DNA of 64,000 nucleotides, from contig ADNK01001594.1 of the NCBI GenBank assembly GCA_000320545.1, positions 23,501 through 87,500 of the forward strand, read 5' to 3'. Positions 40,589-52,186 of the stretch are shown here, one piece after another. The notes beneath the pieces were generated by a model. That model made no database searches. It saw only the letters and a program-made list of their open reading frames with translations, and had not been told where the DNA came from. This DNA comes from Bigelowiella natans CCMP2755 (Eukaryota > Cercozoa > Chlorarachniophyceae). The stretch's first letter is position 1, and every line of letters starts with the position of its first letter. A program made the translations under genes and the position numbers.

Positions 40589-43500
40589 ATGTCTAGCGGA
40601 GCCTCATGTTCAGCGTGGCCTCCGAAAATGACGCTCGTGTTTCTAACATTCCTTTTATGCACCTTTCGATCCGAATCGCAACAGCTCGTGGATCCGGTAT
40701 CCACCGTTGTAAATTGACGAAGTTTTAAAGATTGACGCAATATCTTTCGCATTACTTCCTCCATTGTTGCCAATTCGACTAGAACGTCAGATCTCTAGAA
40801 GTAATCCCGAATACCAGCCCTGCTGATATCACACGATGTAAGTAATTTTATTAAAGAAACATGTTGTAGATTCTTGTCGATAGCCATATCATTTTCTCTT
40901 GTGTGAAATTATATTTAGGGGAGCAACCACTAAGCTTTGTCTTCAGTGGATCCACAAGGGAGATAATATTTGGAGATCGTGCCTCCAACATGCAAGATGT
41001 GAAAGCTATCAATATCGACACACTGGAAACGAGAAGAATTGCAGGCGGGAAAGTGGGGCAGGCTGGACTTGTAAGCAGGAGTATTTATTTAGGGTCGATG
41101 CTCATATTTTATGAAGTGAAATTGCAGGTTCGATTTGACGCGCAAGGAACAAATGCAAATTTCCAAGATCCATGGGGAATTTGCTGGGCTAATTCAGAGC
41201 AAACTGAAGTTTTTATAGTTGATCTTGTAATTTGCATATGCTTGCATCATTGATGAACACTTACACTAAATTTTCTTCTAAGGAGTACCATGACGTTCGA
41301 AGGGTGAATATCATAACTACAAGAGTAAAATCACTGTTTTTGGAAATCTAGCCATGATAGAGGACTGATACAAACATCACAGGTCTCTCCTGGAGCTTTT
41401 GCTCTCAATTTGGACAATGAACTTGATCAAGATGGCCCGTTAGAGTCTGCACTAATAGCAAGGCCCTTCGGATGTGATACAAGCTTAGATTTTTCGGATC
41501 TATATGTTTCTGGGTCTGCCTCAGTCCGCAGAGTAAGCTTTGAAAATCAACAGGTGTGATAACAAAGGCCTAATTCAATTGTGGGTTCTAAAATAAATTT
41601 GTGTATCGACAACAGGTAACTTCAATTATTGCATTACCATCGGAGAGGCCGATTCCGCAACCCTTTGAAATATTCTACGACCTTTTTGCTACCGATCAAT
41701 ACATGTTAGAACAATATAATCAAATTGAGAATGCATCCTAGCTAAAATAAAATATCTCAGATATACCGCCCCATATGGACTCTATGAGAATCCAACACCT
41801 ATGCAGCATAACACTCAAGAGCAGATCCTATACCGTATTGACATTGAGACTGGGGAGAGAGAAGTGATAGCTGGAGGTCGATCATAAGTCTTTCAATTAT
41901 TATCGTTGTAAGCATAGCCAATAGAGCATGGCTTTTTGATACAGGTGTAATTGGTCCATCCGATGGCATTGGAACCAATGCCAGGTTAGAGCATACTCTA
42001 GTTTTAATTATATATTCAATATGCTTCGTTGAACAGGTTTAACTGGAGTCAAGCTATTACGGGAGACTCAAAGATGAATCCAACTGTGCTGTATATGGCT
42101 GACCATGTAATTCTCGCCCCAGCTCTCCCTCTTTCTATCTCTCGCGTGTCCTATCTCTGTCTCCTACATCCATCTTCCTTTCGTCTGTTCTTCAACTCGT
42201 TCCCAATCTATTTCGTCTGTTCATTCATAAGCATGAATATTCAGTTTAATCATGCAATTCGAGTTGTCGATCTTCAGAGCAATGAAGTCACCACACTCAT
42301 CGGACAATGTAACTAATATATATATTCATCGAGCTATTTTATGATTCAATCCTATTTCTTAGTGGGAAATGACTCTTATATTGATGGTATTGGGACCAAT
42401 GCTATTCTCAGTGCTCCTTTCGTGAGACCTTTTCAATTACAATGGATTCTTGATGTTCTAATGGAGTCAATATCAGGGGCTTTATTGGGATGAGAGCATC
42501 GAGTCTTTATTTATCTCCCAAACTTCAACTGAAGGATTCGTCTATGAAACTCCATTTCCATTCATCCAACCTGAGTCTTACGCACTTCAAATCGCTGCAG
42601 TTCCGACTCAGTCGCCTTCCATATCTCCAACAACCATTTCGCCTACGACAGATTCGCCAACAACCACATCACCGACAATATCTCCCAGTACAAGCCCTAC
42701 AACTGGAAGTCCACTTACTTCGAGTCCAAGTACCATAATGCCTACAGTTACTCCAAGCACAGGCGCGCCGACAACAAGATCACCTTCAACATCAAGCCCT
42801 ACGACTTGGAATCCAACGACAATGTCTCCGACGTGTGCTCCCTCTTCTGCGCATCCAACAAGATCTCCAACTTCACAAGCACCGACCAATGTTGCAATGA
42901 GGCGGATTGAAGATGTCATCCTAAGAAACCTATTATATCCAGTCGGGTAAGCATTTATATGTTTACTCATAAGATCATATCACGAGAACTTTTGATCAAA
43001 TCTAAGGGTGACAATTGAAGTTGGCGAGGATTTCCCACCCTTTGGCCCGCCTGGTGACCCGACAGATGTACAATTTTGAAAGTAACCTAGTGAGTAAAAG
43101 AATATCAAAAGCTTGTTCCTCAGGAAGGAAGCATCGCCCAGTTTTTTGTTCAAAGTTTGTCTCCGAATCCTATTCAGGTATATGAGATATATTGGCTTGT
43201 TTCTATAAATTGTGAATTGTACTATTCCAACCATCCCAGATATCATGCAGAAGCAACGACGAGGCAGTATTTGTTCTGGGTCAGAGTTCGTTCATATTAT
43301 CAGGTGAGTTGTTTAAAAGTTGCACATTAAAGTGTATGTTCATATGAATATAAAAATAGGTGAAGACCCAACTAGATGGACATGTTCTCAAAGGGAAGCA
43401 ATGGAATCAATCTATGTGTATGAGATCAGCTGCAACGGTAATACATCTGAATCTTGAAGGCTGTTGAGTCACAAATTTAAGGTTATAACTTCTCAGGTGG

Positions 43501-46500
43501 ATCCGTGACCAACTACACCGGAAACTTTGAAATTGGCTCTTCAAATTGTACTGAGCAATTCCTAAGCTTTAATGGAATTCTATCTCCAAATACGGCAGCA
43601 GGGTACATTCCAGAGTTCACTACATTGTGATATGAATAGCTGATAACATTTTGTAAATGAGAAGGTATGCGTGCGAGTTTCCCTGTTACGGGATTCCGAA
43701 TGCCAATTCAGGTAGATTTGTGAAGAAGAGAAGACATAATACTCATAACGACATCCATAACGACATCAACTCTGTTCTTTTCGATAATTAAAGGCTGCGG
43801 TGTGCCCGGATCTTCTAAAGTAGCTATTTTTGAAGTGGGAGCTGGATACACGAGAGGAAGCTTTGTTCGTACAGGATCTATGGAATGTAAGGCATATATG
43901 TAGTATTATGTTGGCCCTAATGTCTACATTCTTGTTTATGTAGGCACTGCCACCGATCTTGAAGTTAGAGAGACATCGTCTCCATTCCGTTTAGATTTCA
44001 GCATTAGAGAAAAGGCTTGGCCAATCATCGAGAGTCTCCAAGTAGAAAGGGTGACGAAAAGTATCATGATTATGATATTATGATTCTGTTCCTCAGAGCG
44101 ATTTTTTATAAAATTTAGTCGACCACCAAATTCACTACTGGGGTCGATGGATTCTTTGTAGTGACGATTTCAACGAGCAGGATTGTTGTTACAGCATTTG
44201 CAAACCTTAAATCTCAAGGAGTTCTCGGCGATGAAAATGGAATGGCATGTCCTGAAGTAAGCACATAGTAGTTATCATGATTTATTCAGACAGTGACAAC
44301 ATATAATTGTGTGCATAGGTTTCAGTGGGAGAAATCAATGCTGAAATTCTTTCATGTTAGTGACAAACGGAAGCAGTTGACTATAACTGATAATCTTTAC
44401 ATATTATAGGTGGACCAAACAACGTAACTTTCGTCGCTCCTCATCATACCGACGTTTGCTTCGGTTTGAACCTATCTTTGAATGAAGATTGCGGGTATAG
44501 ACAAAGGACAATTTCTGCACGGTTATGTAGCGGGGTGTAACATAATTGGTTGTGATTCTATATAAAATTAAGGTATCAGCCTGTCCGAATAAGGAACCCG
44601 GACGGATTGCTTGGCGAGAAAACTGATGGAGGATCGTAAAATTAAACCTTAAACATATATATTTGAAGTGACTATCTGTCATAATCAATCATTCACTAGT
44701 TCACTAGTGGTTTTTCCAAAACATTTACACAAAATTAAATGTCCAGGCTCTTGCCCGCTGGGAGGCCAAGGAGTTAGTCATATATATTTCTTTTTCTTCC
44801 CTAGAAATCTGAATCACTTAGTTCCTTTCTACGCCATCACTAGTTCTACTACACTGAAGCATGTAGCAACCCCGATTCTTTCGCGTCCCCAGAGGAATGC
44901 GCAAATATCGAAAGTAGTAACCAAAATACCAAAATCGCTGCATTGATTTATCTCGTAAAAAATGTACACATGCAACAGTTGACCAATCAAACTGCGCATT
45001 TGGTGCTGGGAATGAATGCGTTCGATGCGATTCAAATGCTGTTTGCCCGGGAGGTTTCCGTATGTGGCCGATCGAAGGTAAAATGTATATTTGATTTGAG
45101 AGAGTACAGCTACATCAGAGAAAGAGAAAATATTTGACGATTTAAGGATACTGGACTTTTGATGAAAGTCTTGGAAGTGTCAAGAGATGCCCAATTCCGT
45201 CTACAGTATTGAATAAAAAGTAAAAACATTGGATAACAGCTGAATCTTTTTTTTTTGTGACAAGGTACGTTGTAGAGGATGGGATGTAACAAACTCTGAA
45301 ACACGATGTGGAAATGGGTACAAAATAGGGTGGATACAGCAAAACAGTGGCAATTAGAAGTGAAAATGCGTATGCTCTAGGTATACAAACACAATGTGCG
45401 CTTTTTGCGCAAATGGGTTTTATACTCAGCTAGGGGAGTGCGTACGTTGTCCTGAAAATTCAGAATCTGGATATGCGATCATTGTATTGGTAACCTTTTA
45501 ATCTGAACTCTAGATTTTTGTCATTCGTTAAGCATTATCCTAATACAGATCTGCCTAGCTACATTGCTGTTTAGCATTGCGTACGCCTCCGTTGCAACAA
45601 GCCAGGTGGTACTCGAAGGAATTTCCAGAACACTGCGTAAAGAGTTTCTAAAATGGCTTGCGAAGGATTTCGTAATTTGGAGTACGTACCCTCGCATTTA
45701 TCAAATATTTGTATCCTTCCTGAGATATGATTTACATTTTCAGCAATCCTGCTCCTGCAGTTGCTACCTTTGACCATCAGTGTAGGCGGTGAAACGTCAC
45801 CGGCCTTTGCTACTCTATTTTCATGGTTGATGATGTGATTTTTCGGAACATTATGGCTATGACAATAGACTGTGTTAGGTTGAGAATCTTTATATTGCAA
45901 TTCGAAGCAATGCAACTGGAATGCCTTTCAAACCGGGATAATTCCTTTTCGTTTGAGTAATATTTCTGTTATTTTGTTTAAAGTGAATCAGTTTTAAAGT
46001 CTATCGGTGACAAGTGAATGTTAAGAAGCAATGTTTTATTTCCCACCCTAGGTTCACGTTTTTCACCCTGGTTTTATCTGCGCTAGTTCTCATACATTTT
46101 CTCCGCAAGTATTACTTCATAGTTTAATAAATAATGACCAAAAAAATTCAAAATTTTGCATAAGAACTGTTGAGGGTCATCCGCACCTGGTGCGAGGGAT
46201 TAAGACGCCATTGAATCCTTTCTATATTCTTCTATGGTGTTTTTCCAACAAATTGATACTTTCCGGTAAAAGGACCAATTCTAACAACTTTGTGGGAATA
46301 AAGCAATTTCTCTTTGCGTTCGTTATCATGGCATACGCCCCAGCAACTTTTTCGGCCTTCTCGGTGTGTCACTGTATACCATCCAATGATGAGGTTTTAT
46401 AATGTTCCCATATTCATAGCGAATGGCAAAATTGATTAATATCGCTCGGTTCTCACGATAGGATGGCGACACAACCGTTGTGTGGGCAAATCCGAGTGTA

Positions 46501-47652
46501 CGATGTTTTGGTATTACTTCAAAACAATTTGATTAGTTCAAAGTACATTCACGAATAAATTATGTTGAAATGGATAGCTATATTTTTCTAGGTCAAAAGC
46601 ACTCTCCAATTTTTGCTATGGGCATCCTAGTCGTACTTTTCCATAGCATATGGTATAACCATAAAGGATGTGCAACTCGACCAGATATGTTAGATTTTGT
46701 GTATTGTACAAATATCTACCAGGTTTCCCCTTTGGGCATATTTCAAACTTAGAGATATACATCTATTACCTGATAGCTCTGCGAAAACAGAAATCTTGCA
46801 TTACAAAAGGTGTGGATACCCATCACATGGTTTTAATGTTTTAATTCTGACAAACAATTATTTTTCAAGGTGCTTTGGGGACGATTATCTTCCGAAATAT
46901 CACTGGATATTCCATTTCCAAACACTTTTAGCTTTTATTCTATGCTCCACTCGTGTATATTTCTCAGAGTTTTCGGATGGAGCCCAGGTTTTGAAACTCA
47001 TTCTAAACTTGGTTGCAACAGGGGCTTTAGCATCCACAATTTGTGGGCTCCAGCCACATAAATGTAACACAAAGTGGAAATTTCCTGGACAGTTTTTAGT
47101 TCTATTTCTGGTCAGTCTTTCCATAATCCTGGATTTTGTTAATTATCTACATCTCGAGCATGATGCGATATCAAGTGTTTTGTTGAAGCATGTTCAAATA
47201 TCATATTTGGTCTCACATGCTTTGTGTTATTTGTGCTTGGAGGTTCTTTCTATTTTTTAATATTTCACACAAAACACAAGAGATACTTTTCCGGGCACTT
47301 TCTATTTCCTAAAATTATAAGACCTAACAGTAAAGTAATGAGCGTTGAGGCTTTCAGTGCGAAAAAGAGCAGTCTTCCAAGGCACATAACTCCCAACCTT
47401 GCATCACGTGATGACATTGCTGTACATGAGGGAAATATTTGCAGAGAACTGACAGCAGACGGTTCCCAAATACAACTTGGAAACGTTCGTGCTTTGGTTG
47501 GTGATAACCCCGATCGCAAAATTCACAGCTTAGAAAGAGAACTTCTGCAGGACACTTTAAAATCGAAATCATCTCCTGTTCAACACACTAAAATTGCTGG
47601 AAACCAGATCGATCTCCATGCTGATGAGCAGCTAGACATAGTGAAGGTTTAA
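40589..47652 (+). CDS. Multi-pass membrane receptor-like protein B (NHL repeats, mucin-like linker), frameshifted
   Basis: The ATG at 40589 gives a signal peptide (MTLVFLTFLLCTFRSESQQ). NHL-type beta-propeller repeats follow: FQDPWGICWANSEQTEVFIVD near 41160-41222, DGIGTNARFNWSQA...VLYMADHAIRVVDL near 41960-42280, and DGIGTNAILSAPF near 42380. Then comes a Thr/Pro/Ser-rich mucin-like linker at about 42601-42895, and a region shared with gene A (CTEQFLSFNGILSPNTAA near 43550-43605). A cysteine module (CAFCANGFYTQLGECVRCP, about 45395-45455) and a multi-helix membrane bundle closely match gene A (CHCIPSNDE, DTTVVWANPS, FGDDYLPKYHWI). At about 47175-47184 the frame breaks by one base relative to gene A: upstream it reads DAISSV, downstream VEACSNIIFG. 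The tail then stays open to 47652. This is a real frameshift or a one-base assembly error in a T-run. The exon joining the signal peptide to 40919 is unresolved. Confidence 0.68.
42601..42895 (+). repeat. Thr/Pro/Ser codon repeat (mucin-like linker) in gene B
   Basis: About 95 codons read as loose repeats of SPTT, SPST and APTT, with no cysteines. This resembles a heavily O-glycosylated stalk between the NHL propeller and the membrane-proximal region. The antisense strand gives a VVGD/VVGE-like open frame, which is a shadow. Confidence 0.8.
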
Positions 47653-48109
47653 TTCATGTGTGGACTACCACATTTGAAATGCTTACTTCATGCCAGCTGT
47701 CGCGTAGTCAGTTCTGAATTCGTGTGAACATAGTGAATTTTAACAAATGAAGAACACAAATGTGACTGAATTACGAATCAACGTGTGCGGATCACTAGAT
47801 CACAACATGATGGCTGAAACAATTGCACTGGCTAATGCTTGGCCTAGTCGTTGTGCTCGTCAGCACAAGAGCAGTCTAGTACATGTGCCATTACTGTGTC
47901 CACAATGCACGCACATCATGACAGATCATCAGGCGTGCATGGTGCACTAGCTAGCTAGCTAGTGCAGTGTGATGCAACAAAGCTAGAAAGCTAGAAAGCC
48001 AGCCATTTGAATCGTGACAACGCAAGTGAACGCACGCTGCACATGCAGGATGGTCGGGTTCATTTTTCACGTGAATTGCACAAGCTAGCAAGCCTAGAAG
48101 CTGCCACTC

Positions 48110-48131
48110 TAGCTAGCTCTAGAGCTAGCTA
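48110..48131. repeat. Perfect 22-bp palindrome
   Basis: The 11 bases 48110-48120 (TAGCTAGCTCT) are exactly followed by their reverse complement at 48121-48131. It could extrude as a cruciform or fold as an RNA hairpin. Confidence 0.9.
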
Positions 48132-48177
48132 CGCTGCACTGCTGTCACCACTGGACTAGACCAGCTAGTTAGCTAGT

Positions 48178-48206
48178 TAGCTAGCTCTAGCAGCTAGAGC
48201 TAGCTA
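48178..48206. repeat. Perfect stem-loop, 13-bp arms with 3-base loop
   Basis: Arm 48178-48190 (TAGCTAGCTCTAG) pairs exactly with 48194-48206 (CTAGAGCTAGCTA) around the loop CAG. It shares the core TAGCTAGCTCTAG with the palindrome at 48110. Confidence 0.9.
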
Positions 48207-48311
48207 GCTAGGTCATGCTAGCATGTCTAGATGTCCGTCGTGCGTGGGTTTGCGTTTTCACGATGACATGTCATGCACTGCTGCTGCTGCTGCTATGATA
48301 GACATAGTAAT

Positions 48312-48384
48312 AGCATATATATAATACATATGATATTACGTGTCCATGATAAGTATATATATAATATATATGATATTACGTGTC
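48312..48384. repeat. 33-bp direct repeat, 40-bp period
   Basis: Copies at about 48312-48344 and 48352-48384 share ATATATATAATA and TGATATTACGTGTC and differ at two or three bases. The pair is flanked on both sides by short GCT runs. Confidence 0.8.
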
Positions 48385-48608
48385 TATAATTGCTGCTGCT
48401 TTCTAGCTTCCACATGCTAGCCAGCTAGCGTGCTAGGCGTGCTGCGCGCCATGCAAGTGCTGTCGAGGCATTCGCAATGACGCACGTCGCCAGCTTCGTC
48501 ATGACGACAAGCAGTGCTAGAGCAGACGACACTGCTAGACTGCCACAGCTAGCTAGCTAGCTAGAGCTGTCTTGTGCTAGTGTGATGACCGCAGACGTTC
48601 TAGTTGTT

Positions 48609-48630
48609 CTAGCTAGCTGCAGCTAGCTAG
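48609..48630. repeat. Perfect 22-bp palindrome
   Basis: Bases 48609-48619 (CTAGCTAGCTG) are followed directly by their reverse complement to 48630. This is the second 22-bp perfect palindrome in the same intergenic island. Confidence 0.9.
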
Positions 48631-49318
48631 CAGTCAATTTTCTCGCGCAACAATCATGCACAACACTAGTTCTAGATCAACTCCCTTCCTCTGCTCTAGT
48701 ACTAGCTAGCTAGTCCTGCTAGCTGCTAGCCTGCTCTAGCAGTGCTTCTTTTGTAGATGAGATCGATGTGCGATGGCTAGCAGATGGGTGTTCATTGCTA
48801 GATTACCGCAACATGATGATCTAGTGATGACAGTACAAGAATCGCTAGAATCGCCGCGCATTGGTCACTGTCGCCTAGCTAGTTAGCCACACTAGCACTC
48901 TAGCACACACTATGCGCGCCATTTTAGCTAGCTAGCTAGTGCTCTAGTGCTACTCAAAGTACTGCCCGTTGCTACTGTCGATGCGACACTACGCTAGGGT
49001 ACATAGTAATTATGCGGTCCGTTTTTTTTAATTTTTTTTTTAAATGTACCAAATTATGTACTTGTGAGCATAAAATTTAGACACTGCATGGGTCGTAAGA
49101 GATCGATTGGCCATGAATTCAATTATTGAATCTCATTTGATCCGCTTCTGCTTGTGTTAATGAACATGCGATTCAGAAATGACACATTGCCAAGACTGAA
49201 GCTTAAGACAGAAGTTTGATGGAGTATGATAACATTCTCTAATATTTTACTTGGCTCCACCAGACAATTAATGCTTTACATAATCTAGCGGTAACAGCTA
49301 TCAATAAAATTGTATTGC

Positions 49319-50171
49319 CTACTCTGCAGCAGGAGGAACTTCCTCAGAGGATGCCTCAACAACAGGAACAGTTTCAGCTGCTTCCTCGACTGCGTCCTCT
49401 TCAAATTCAACAGAATCTACGACCTCAACAGGATCCTCGATGTACTGACCCTTCCAGTTTGGCCCCACCTCCTTGCGTCCCTTACGCTTTCTCCTGAAAT
49501 ACTTGCTACCTGTTTCTTCGGCCTCTCTCTCTCTGACCCTTACAAAAATATGGCTACTTGGCTTCCTGATTCGATTGACTCTTCCTTGAGCTCTGTATTT
49601 GAATCGATACGCAATTGGGCCCTCGTCAACCCAGATATCAGAGATGTAGAGCTTGGATTTCTTCATGTCTTGGTTATGTGCAGCATTTGCGGCTGCTGAT
49701 CGAACTACCTTCAACACATTTTCACATGCTCTGTAAGGCATAAACTGCAGAATCGCTAAAGCCTCTTCATAGGAACGCCCACGAATGGTATCAACAACAC
49801 GACGGTATTTATGTGGCGAACCACGAATGAAGCGGAGAACCGCCGTCGCATCTTTATCATCTTGTGCTGTCTGGGTGGGTGCCTCAACCTCCTGCACAGC
49901 AGTATCTGTAACTCTTACGGAAGTATCGTACTTTCTTGGTGTATCGACGAACTGATGACGTTGGAGTTTCGAAGGGCACATAGGGCTCATCGTCCTCTGC
50001 ATAAGTGGAGTGTTAACCGCAGCGAATCCTGTGGTTGACATTCTTGCAGTTCTACCGAGGCCAAGAATCGAGCTTGTGGACATGTCTCTTGATGAGATAA
50101 CGGCCAACGAAAAGGAGCGCACAGGCTCCTGCCGCCAGAGCAAGTAAGGGGGGGGAGGAGCGGCGGCCCAT
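49319..50171 (-). CDS. RPL22: Plastid ribosomal protein L22 (uL22c), nucleus-encoded
   Basis: uL22 lines the exit tunnel of the large ribosomal subunit. The core matches the bacterial/plastid family: RFIRGSPHKYRRVVDTIRGR, EEALAILQFMPYRACENVLK, AAANAAHNQDM, YISDIWVDEGP and FKYRAQGRVNRIRKPSSHI. An acidic C-terminal tail of about 70 residues is extra. About 80 residues precede the core and look like a transit peptide (Ser/Thr/Arg-rich, starting MSTSSILGLGRTAR at 50083). The gene is a single exon downstream of 50083. An upstream ATG at 50171 opens a good signal peptide (SPPLLALAAGACALLFVG), but in another frame, and it runs to a stop before joining L22. Either a small intron or a one-base error lies near 50060-50100, or translation starts at 50083. 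An 8-C run near 50150 also matters: with 7 C the 50171 ATG would be in frame with L22, but then the hydrophobic core would be lost. Confidence 0.88.
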
Positions 50172-51196
50172 AGTGTGTGGTACTTACGCGAAATTAATAA
50201 AGTTATAGACTTAAGAGACTAGACCCTGCAAGCAGAACTCTACCAATAGCAAGTCATTTTTTCCCTAAATAATAGAATTTTAAATGTCGTCACTGCTTTG
50301 GTATATATAAGGAATTTAAATAAGACAACAAGAAAGGCTTTTTGGATCTGACTATCGAATCGTTCTCTACGAAGGAAAATTAATACTAAATACCTACCTA
50401 TATATTTAGAATATTATTAAATACAATGTAATTATTATAATACGACAAATTGAGAACGAACTAATTTAATTTATTTAGAGTAACAAATTCTTTCTGGAGC
50501 GAATAAATGTTGATTAGGAATAGTGATGTCTTACCTACAAATTCTCAGGTGGTTCAAGGAATTCACCTCTCAAACATGTAGAGATCTAATTTTAAGTTCT
50601 TTTTTGTGTCGCTTCTCTCTATATAACTATAAATATAATATATTTTTTATAAAAAGTATCAATGCCGGTTGTATCTCCTCCTTCCCGTCTGTACCTGACA
50701 GACAATTATTGCCGTCGCCGAAAAACAAATAATTTTTCGTCAATCGATTCTTTGTTGGAAGTATAATATCCTGGAAGTATATTTCCAATATTTTTGAGCG
50801 CTGTTCGGATGTTTGATAAATAATAATGCGGGTTTAGTCCGATCTCAAGTTCAGATAACCGTGCTCGTGGTGCTGAGCGCCAATAGCATTGTTACATTGA
50901 TTTTAGTACCTACGACATAGATATAAACGTTTAGAAGTGTGTATTTTTTGATATTGTTGTCGTAAAAGAAGATCTGAACATCTGATTACAAAAAGTGTGG
51001 AGGCCGCACGGGTAGGCCGTAGGGATTATGTGTGGGGGCATGCTATGGAGACTCAGGGGGGGATAAATATTGAAATATAATCTACCTAATTTTCTATAAA
51101 GTGACAACAGAGCTGGTAGATGGGAATGGATATTGATAATAACTATCCTTCGGTACCAAAAACTCACATGTGCGTATTTGGTCAGATCAAATAAAG
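50172..51196. promoter_or_regulatory. Head-to-head intergenic region between L22 and RACK1
   Basis: This AT-rich kilobase separates two divergent, probably highly expressed genes. No gene was recognised. A strong splice-donor match (GTAAGT, minus strand) lies at about 50182-50187, suggesting a 5'-leader intron for L22. There are no microsatellites and no GCTAGC clusters. Confidence 0.5.
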
Positions 51197-52186
51197 ATGT
51201 CTCAAGAAAGCATGATGCAAGAAGACGGCAAGCTCGTCGGTCATGGAGGATGGGTTACCGCCCTTGCGACTTCTCATCGAGGTGGCCAGACTACTCTCGT
51301 TTCAGCTTCCCGCGACAAGTCTATGATCGTTTGGAGGATCAATGAGGATCGTGATGGCAAGGAGGATGAATACGGATCTATGCTTCGTAGGTTGAAGGGC
51401 CACAGCCACTTCGTTCAGGACGTAGCTATCTCCTCCGATGGCAACTATGCTCTTTCTGGATCTTGGGATAACACCCTTCGTGTTTGGAACCTCAACAATG
51501 GCGAGTGCACCATAAAGTTCCAAGCGGGACACACCAAGGATGTCCTCTCCGTTGCTTTCTCCGCAGACAACACATATATTATTTCCGGTTCCCGTGATAA
51601 GACCATTCGCCTGTGGAACACTCTTGGACACCTCAAGTACACACTCGATAAGGGGGGCCACGATGGATGGGTGAGCTGCGTCCGATTTTCCCCAGATCCT
51701 GAGAAGCCGCTGATCGTCTCCGCAGGATGGGATAAAGTCGTGAAGGTTTGGACTTCGGGATCATGGCTTCTCGAGAAAAATCTCATTGGACATACTGCCT
51801 ATGTGAACACTGTTACTGTTTCCCCTGATGGATCTCTCTGCGCATCCGGAGGGAAAGACGCAACTGCAATGCTTTGGGATCTCGCTGACGGAAAGCATCT
51901 TTCTTCCCTAGAAGCTGGCGACACTATCCACTCCCTTTGCTTCAGTCCTAACAGATACTGGCTTTGCGCTGCAACTGCTTCTGCTGTGAAGATCTGGTGC
52001 CTTGAAAGTAAGAAGGTTCTCGAAACCCTTGTTCCTAAGGAGGAGTCCGACAAGGACAAACCAAGCAAGAAAGCTGTACCAATTCAATGCATTTCCCTAG
52101 CTTGGAGCCCAGATGGAAACACACTCTTCGTTGGTTACACAGATAACACCATACGTGTGTGGACCGTAGTTTCAGAACCTGTTTAA
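51197..52186 (+). CDS. RACK1: RACK1, ribosome-associated receptor for activated C kinase
   Basis: RACK1 is a seven-bladed WD40 propeller on the head of the 40S ribosomal subunit that docks kinases and translation regulators. The single exon encodes 329 residues. All seven blades are visible, ending in IVWRI, LRVWNL, IRLWNT, VKVWT, AMLWDL, VKIWCL and IRVWTV. Family landmarks are [68 protein letters not shown] and [13 protein letters not shown]. The typical long loop before the last blade ([13 protein letters not shown]) is present. I chose ATG 51197 because MSQESMM fits the family start. An in-frame non-ATG start at 51170 would add nine residues without support. The gene has no introns, in contrast to RPC2 or nicastrin. 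It is convergent with the ankyrin gene across island D. Confidence 0.96.
   Translation: MSQESMMQEDGKLVGHGGWVTALATSHRGGQTTLVSASRDKSMIVWRINEDRDGKEDEYGSMLRRLKGHSHFVQDVAISSDGNYALSGSWDNTLRVWNLNNGECTIKFQAGHTKDVLSVAFSADNTYIISGSRDKTIRLWNTLGHLKYTLDKGGHDGWVSCVRFSPDPEKPLIVSAGWDKVVKVWTSGSWLLEKNLIGHTAYVNTVTVSPDGSLCASGGKDATAMLWDLADGKHLSSLEAGDTIHSLCFSPNRYWLCAATASAVKIWCLESKKVLETLVPKEESDKDKPSKKAVPIQCISLAWSPDGNTLFVGYTDNTIRVWTVVSEPV

Larger units (their letters stand above)
47653..49318. other. Tail-to-tail intergenic island C, the strongest example
   Basis: Between the convergent ends of gene B and L22 lie 1.67 kb without a credible gene. CTAG, GCTAGC and AGCT words occur by the dozen, often overlapping as GCTAGCTAGC. 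Perfect palindromes occur at 48110-48131 and 48609-48630, and a stem-loop at 48178-48206. A 33-bp direct repeat with a 40-bp period occurs at 48312-48384. The last 300 bp (from about 49000) is AT-rich and ordinary, with poly-T tracts. Confidence 0.65.

Noticed and set aside
40561-40773. Minus-strand 70-codon frame between the two receptor-like genes
   Set aside because: Its first codon is not ATG, and the opposite strand holds the signal-peptide exon of gene B.
42608-42970. Minus-strand frame with repeated Val-Gly-Asp/Glu units
   Set aside because: It is antisense to the Thr/Pro/Ser stalk of receptor-like gene B, which is in phase with its NHL exons.
47747-47950. Small open frames inside island C and similar ones in islands D and E
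   Set aside because: Their composition follows the CTAG/CATG word content, with no start context, no splice logic and no homology recognised.
49310-49699. Plus-strand open frame opposite L22
   Set aside because: It is antisense to a well-supported ribosomal protein and shows no family features.
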